Shown piece by piece: positions 60,957 to 64,000 of a stretch of DNA of 64,000 nucleotides. Each line of letters opens with the position of its first letter. Positions within the stretch are counted from its first letter, which is position 1. The notes under the pieces were generated by a model, which saw only the letters and a list, made by a program, of their open reading frames with translations, searched no databases and was not told where the DNA came from. The stretch is from Flavobacterium defluvii (GTDB taxonomy: Bacteria > Bacteroidota > Bacteroidia > Flavobacteriales > Flavobacteriaceae). Location of the stretch: contig NZ_FQWC01000003.1 in NCBI RefSeq assembly GCF_900129555.1, forward strand, positions 1 to 64,000. Direction: 5' to 3'. The position numbers and the translations under genes were made by a program.

Positions 60957-62417
60957 TTAACTCTTTTGTTTATAAGCATTTATTGTGCTGTATTTTTCTA
61001 TTTTATATCTTTTTTCAATTAAAGAAAAAACCTTGTCTTTAAAAACAAAACCTAAAACTCCGGCTCCGGCAACTAATGCTAAGCCAAGGTTTTTGTTGTT
61101 TAAATAAAGTCCAATTGCATAAAGCCCTAAGGGCAGTAAAATCTTTGGAAGCGTTAATAACATTGCGCTTACATTAAAAGCTTTTTTATCTCCAAATGCG
61201 CCGGCAGCGTTACTCAAATCAATTGGCGTTTTGGTAAAAGCACCGCCTAAAAGAACCAAATGTGAGTTTACTCCAATATTGTAAATCGCCCCAACAACGA
61301 TTGTTAAATAAATTTCCCATCCAAAAAATAAATAAAAAGATGCCAAAATTGTCGACAAAAAAGTGGCAATAACGATCAGCCACCATTTTGAAGTTATATA
61401 TCCGCGATACGGAATATTCTGTGTCATCATTAATTGATAATATGAGCTGTCCCAGCTTGGCACAAATTGTCCAAAGACAAACAGAAATCCGCCCGAAACA
61501 AATATTCCGGCAAAAATGTGCATTACGGCCGGCTGATGCGAATTTCCAAAAAACAAAAAGCCATAGAATAAAAAGAGAACGCTCATAAAAATTGTGGTCT
61601 TCGATCTTTTATTTCTTTTAATAAGCTTAATGTCATTTTTTAGAAAAGTACCTAAAGTTCCAAATTGATTGAGCCATGCAAGATTTTGTGTTTCTGCAAT
61701 ATCTTCTTTTACAGAAAGTCCAGCATCAAGATATAGATTGTTTTTCAAATATTTAAAAGTATAAACATACAAACCAATTAATATCAAAATCGGAATTATA
61801 AATAATCCATTTATATTATAAAGACCTTGAAAAAAGGGAGTTGTAAAAACTGTAACATCAAATAATTTATAATATTGCGCTCCTCCCAAAACAAGAATTA
61901 ATACAACAAAAGCAATAAATAATTTATCGATATTACTCAAGATAATATTTAAAAAATTATTGATATAAATTAATGAAAGCATCGCCAGATTCCAGAAAAT
62001 AATTCCTGAAATATTGTATCCTTCTATCGCTAAAACAACAGAAAACGGTACAAAAAATAATGCATGAACCCAATTAAAAAATGACAAAACAGTTTTGCCC
62101 AGCGAAAAATGAACTATAACTGGTTTTTTAAAAGGTAAAATTAGTAACGGCTTGATATTCAAAACCGGGATAGATTGTAGTAATAATCGAATTACTAAAT
62201 CAAAAAGAAAATAATAAATTAGAAATCTATTGATGGTAGAAAACGGTTCAAGATGCATGTCTTTTAAAACATAAAATGCGCCAACACCCATTGCAATAAA
62301 AATTAATGAAAAATAGATCATTAAAAAACCTATTATAATTTTCATTGTCAGATTCTTACCAAATGATGCCGATCTGATGAAAGCTTTCCATTCGAGATAA
62401 ATAAACTTTTTAATCAT
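60957..62417 (-). CDS. DUF5687-type ABC transporter permease
   Basis: The protein has 486 residues with about twelve membrane segments. The N-terminus KKFIYLEWKAFIRSASFGKNLTMKIIIGF is typical of DUF5687 permeases of Bacteroidota, always next to an ABC ATPase. The substrate is unknown. Confidence 0.85.
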   Translation of the reverse strand: MIKKFIYLEWKAFIRSASFGKNLTMKIIIGFLMIYFSLIFIAMGVGAFYVLKDMHLEPFSTINRFLIYYFLFDLVIRLLLQSIPVLNIKPLLILPFKKPVIVHFSLGKTVLSFFNWVHALFFVPFSVVLAIEGYNISGIIFWNLAMLSLIYINNFLNIILSNIDKLFIAFVVLILVLGGAQYYKLFDVTVFTTPFFQGLYNINGLFIIPILILIGLYVYTFKYLKNNLYLDAGLSVKEDIAETQNLAWLNQFGTLGTFLKNDIKLIKRNKRSKTTIFMSVLFLFYGFLFFGNSHQPAVMHIFAGIFVSGGFLFVFGQFVPSWDSSYYQLMMTQNIPYRGYITSKWWLIVIATFLSTILASFYLFFGWEIYLTIVVGAIYNIGVNSHLVLLGGAFTKTPIDLSNAAGAFGDKKAFNVSAMLLTLPKILLPLGLYAIGLYLNNKNLGLALVAGAGVLGFVFKDKVFSLIEKRYKIEKYSTINAYKQKS

Positions 62418-62521
62418 GGTTTATTAGTTTTGATTTTGGTAGTAAGAGATCAAATGTAGGAAAACGTTACAAAAAAAGTTAAAAAAAATATTTTAGTAAG
62501 CGTCAATTACTTATGGTTTGC

Positions 62522-62529
62522 TACTTTTG
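62522..62529 (+). promoter_or_regulatory. Candidate -7 element before the ferredoxin reductase gene
   Basis: TACTTTTG fits TAnnTTTG and lies 15 bases before the ATG in the divergent gap. No TTG at the expected -33 distance is seen, so the call is weak. Confidence 0.35.
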
Positions 62530-62544
62530 CAAAAAAATTAAATC

Positions 62545-63597
62545 ATGCCTTCATTCTTAAAACTTATAATTAAAGAGGTAAAACGCGAGACTGCCGATGC
62601 TGTTTCTGTACTTTTTAATGTTCCTGAAGAACTTAAACAAGACTATAAATTTATAGCCGGACAATACATAAATTTAAAATTAACTCTTGATAATCAAGAA
62701 ATTCGTCGTGCTTATTCTATTTGCTCGGCACCAGACAGCGGCGAATTACGAATTGCTGTTAAAGCTGTAAAAAATGGTTTGTTTTCGCAATTTGCCAATA
62801 CAAAACTCAAAGCTGGTGATGTTCTGGAAGTGGGTCAGCCGGAAGGAAAATTTACTTTTGAACCAGATGCTGAAAGACAAAAAAACTATGTCGCTTTTGC
62901 TGCCGGAAGTGGTATTACACCTGTACTTTCTATCATAAAATCGGTTTTAAAAAATGAGCCTAAAAGTTCATTTGTTTTGGTTTACGGAAACAGAACTCCG
63001 GAACAAACTATTTTTCATCAGGAATTACACGATTTGCAATTGCAATATGTAGGTCGTTTTTTTGTACATAATATTTACAGTCAGGCAAAAGTTGAAAATG
63101 CCTTGTTCGGAAGAATAGAGAAGTCGACAGTAAATTTTGTATTAAATAACAAACACAAAGAACTTGAATTTGATAAGTTCTATTTGTGCGGACCAGAAGA
63201 AATGATCAATACGGTTTCTAACGTTTTGAAAGAGAAAAACGTAAAAGAATCTGCTATAAAATTTGAGCTTTTTACATCTTCTACAGAAGAACACGCCATT
63301 CAGGGTTCTCAGGAAGGACATACTAAAATTACCATTTTAGTTGATGATGAAGAAGCTACTTTTGAAATGTCTAAAAAACAAACCATTCTTGATGCTGCTT
63401 TAAAACATGGCGTTGACGCTCCATATTCTTGTCAGGGCGGAATTTGCAGCAGCTGTTTAGGCCGCGTTACCGCTGGTTCTGCTGAAATGACAAAAAATTC
63501 TATTTTAACAGATAGCGAAATTGCCGAAGGTTTAATTTTAACTTGTCAGGCACACCCAACATCAGATACTATTTATGTAGATTACGACGACGTATAA
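62545..63597 (+). CDS. Ferredoxin-NADP reductase-like oxidoreductase (PaaE-type)
   Basis: The protein has 350 residues. The FAD-binding part has RRAYSICSAPDSGELRIAVK; the NAD(P) part has FAAGSGITPVLSIIKSVL and FYLCGPEEM. The C-terminal plant-type 2Fe-2S domain has the CxxxxCxxC set in YSCQGGICSSCLGRV and the last Cys in LILTCQAHP. This order is that of PaaE and related reductases that feed electrons to a diiron monooxygenase or a desaturase. The partner enzyme is not in the window. Confidence 0.9.
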   Translation: MPSFLKLIIKEVKRETADAVSVLFNVPEELKQDYKFIAGQYINLKLTLDNQEIRRAYSICSAPDSGELRIAVKAVKNGLFSQFANTKLKAGDVLEVGQPEGKFTFEPDAERQKNYVAFAAGSGITPVLSIIKSVLKNEPKSSFVLVYGNRTPEQTIFHQELHDLQLQYVGRFFVHNIYSQAKVENALFGRIEKSTVNFVLNNKHKELEFDKFYLCGPEEMINTVSNVLKEKNVKESAIKFELFTSSTEEHAIQGSQEGHTKITILVDDEEATFEMSKKQTILDAALKHGVDAPYSCQGGICSSCLGRVTAGSAEMTKNSILTDSEIAEGLILTCQAHPTSDTIYVDYDDV

Positions 63598-63614
63598 TAT
63601 TTTTGAAAATTCTA

Positions 63615-63673
63615 ATCCCGAAACTTCGGGATAAAAATCCAAATCCTAAACTTTAATCGGGATTTGGATTTTT
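63615..63673 (+). terminator. Double terminator after the ferredoxin reductase gene
   Basis: ATCCCGAA / TTCGGGAT (63615-63632) is followed by AAAAATCCAAATCC (63633-63646) and GGATTTGGATTTTT (63660-63673), ending in a T run. The second hairpin has the form of a good intrinsic terminator. Confidence 0.85.
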
Positions 63674-63851
63674 TTTATGACTATTCTTTTTTTCATTTTA
63701 ATAAATACTTAAAAACAGATATAAAAATTTAGGTATTTTTTAAAAAATGTGCCGAAAATTTATTAAATTAGTACGGGTTGTTTTAGTCTTAAATGAAACG
63801 ACTTTTGTAAGCCAATAACTAATTGTCAAAACATTTAAAAAATTAAATATC

Positions 63852-64000
63852 ATGACAGCTCACGTACATCACTTTCATCTGTCTCTATTTGTTATGTTGG
63901 TTATAACTGCTTCTCTATGTGTTCTGGCAGTTATCATAAAAATGAAAAACAAAAAGGGTCCTAAATTACTCGAAAGAGAAAAATACAATTCGACTATAAC
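63852..64000 (+). CDS. Start of a membrane protein cut by the window end
   Basis: ATG 63852 opens a frame that runs to the window end without a stop (49 codons). After a His-rich start (TAHVHHFHLS) there is one membrane segment (LFVMLVITASLCVLAVIIKM) followed by positively charged residues, so the rest is probably cytoplasmic. The family cannot be told. The 178-bp gap after the terminator is long enough for its own promoter. Confidence 0.65.
   Translation, partial: MTAHVHHFHLSLFVMLVITASLCVLAVIIKMKNKKGPKLLEREKYNSTI

Overview
This window comes from a low-GC Bacteroidota genome, almost certainly a Flavobacterium close to F. johnsoniae. The evidence is the gene content (a flexirubin pigment locus, a SprE-type gliding/T9SS lipoprotein, a split ATP synthase operon without atpD/atpC, DUF4292 and DUF5687 proteins), the AT-rich sequence with few Shine-Dalgarno motifs, and a few TAnnTTTG-type -7 promoter elements. 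All identifications were made by reading motifs and recalling families; no database search was run.

Region 1 (1-2342): the 3' end of an RHS-repeat protein with a class-3-lipase-like toxic tip, followed by an ankyrin-repeat lipoprotein that is a candidate immunity protein. A gene-free stretch with a roughly 95-bp imperfect duplication follows.

Region 2 (about 2343-37787): a flexirubin / aryl-polyene gene cluster of about 35 kb, almost entirely on the + strand. It holds a tyrosine ammonia-lyase (makes 4-hydroxycinnamate), a divergent halogenase-like flavoenzyme, an AMP-dependent ligase (starter activation), two acyl carrier proteins, four ketosynthase-type proteins plus a half-size relative, a ketoreductase, three hotdog dehydratase-like proteins and a 4HBT thioesterase. 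DarA and DarB make the dialkylresorcinol half. An LpxL-type acyltransferase, a BtrH-like enzyme, a C45-type Ntn lipoprotein and a large MMPL-PlsC fusion are candidates for ester formation and export. An ABC-2 exporter, LolA, small lipoproteins, two beta-barrel proteins, a GT2-DUF2062 protein, a polysaccharide deacetylase and a CrtI-like oxidoreductase complete it. Many genes overlap by a few bases (TAATG or ATGA), which indicates tight operons. Short breaks hold REP-like intergenic palindromes.

Region 3 (about 37800-50600): housekeeping and envelope genes. These are dusB, a YoeB/YefM toxin-antitoxin pair with a palindromic operator, a MATE exporter, a LolC/E-type permease next to rbfA, a CBS-domain protein, and a minus-strand run (flippase, dut, sugar nucleotidyltransferase, TPR protein, DUF4292 lipoprotein, EnvC-like protein).

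Region 4 (about 50600-64000): a non-coding array of about six 43-47-bp repeats; the ATP synthase operon atpB-E-F-H-A-G; upstream of it an AtpZ-like protein, a bactofilin and sprE; then an ABC transporter pair, a ferredoxin-NADP reductase-like oxidoreductase, and the start of a membrane protein cut by the window end.

The most interesting points are: (i) dehydratase-like proteins that carry complementary halves of the FabZ catalytic pair, (ii) the three-part MMPL-PlsC-Rossmann-like fusion, (iii) several enzymes of unassigned role that could make the flexirubin ester, (iv) a perfect inverted repeat in the halogenase/TAL divergent promoter, and (v) several families of intergenic repeats.
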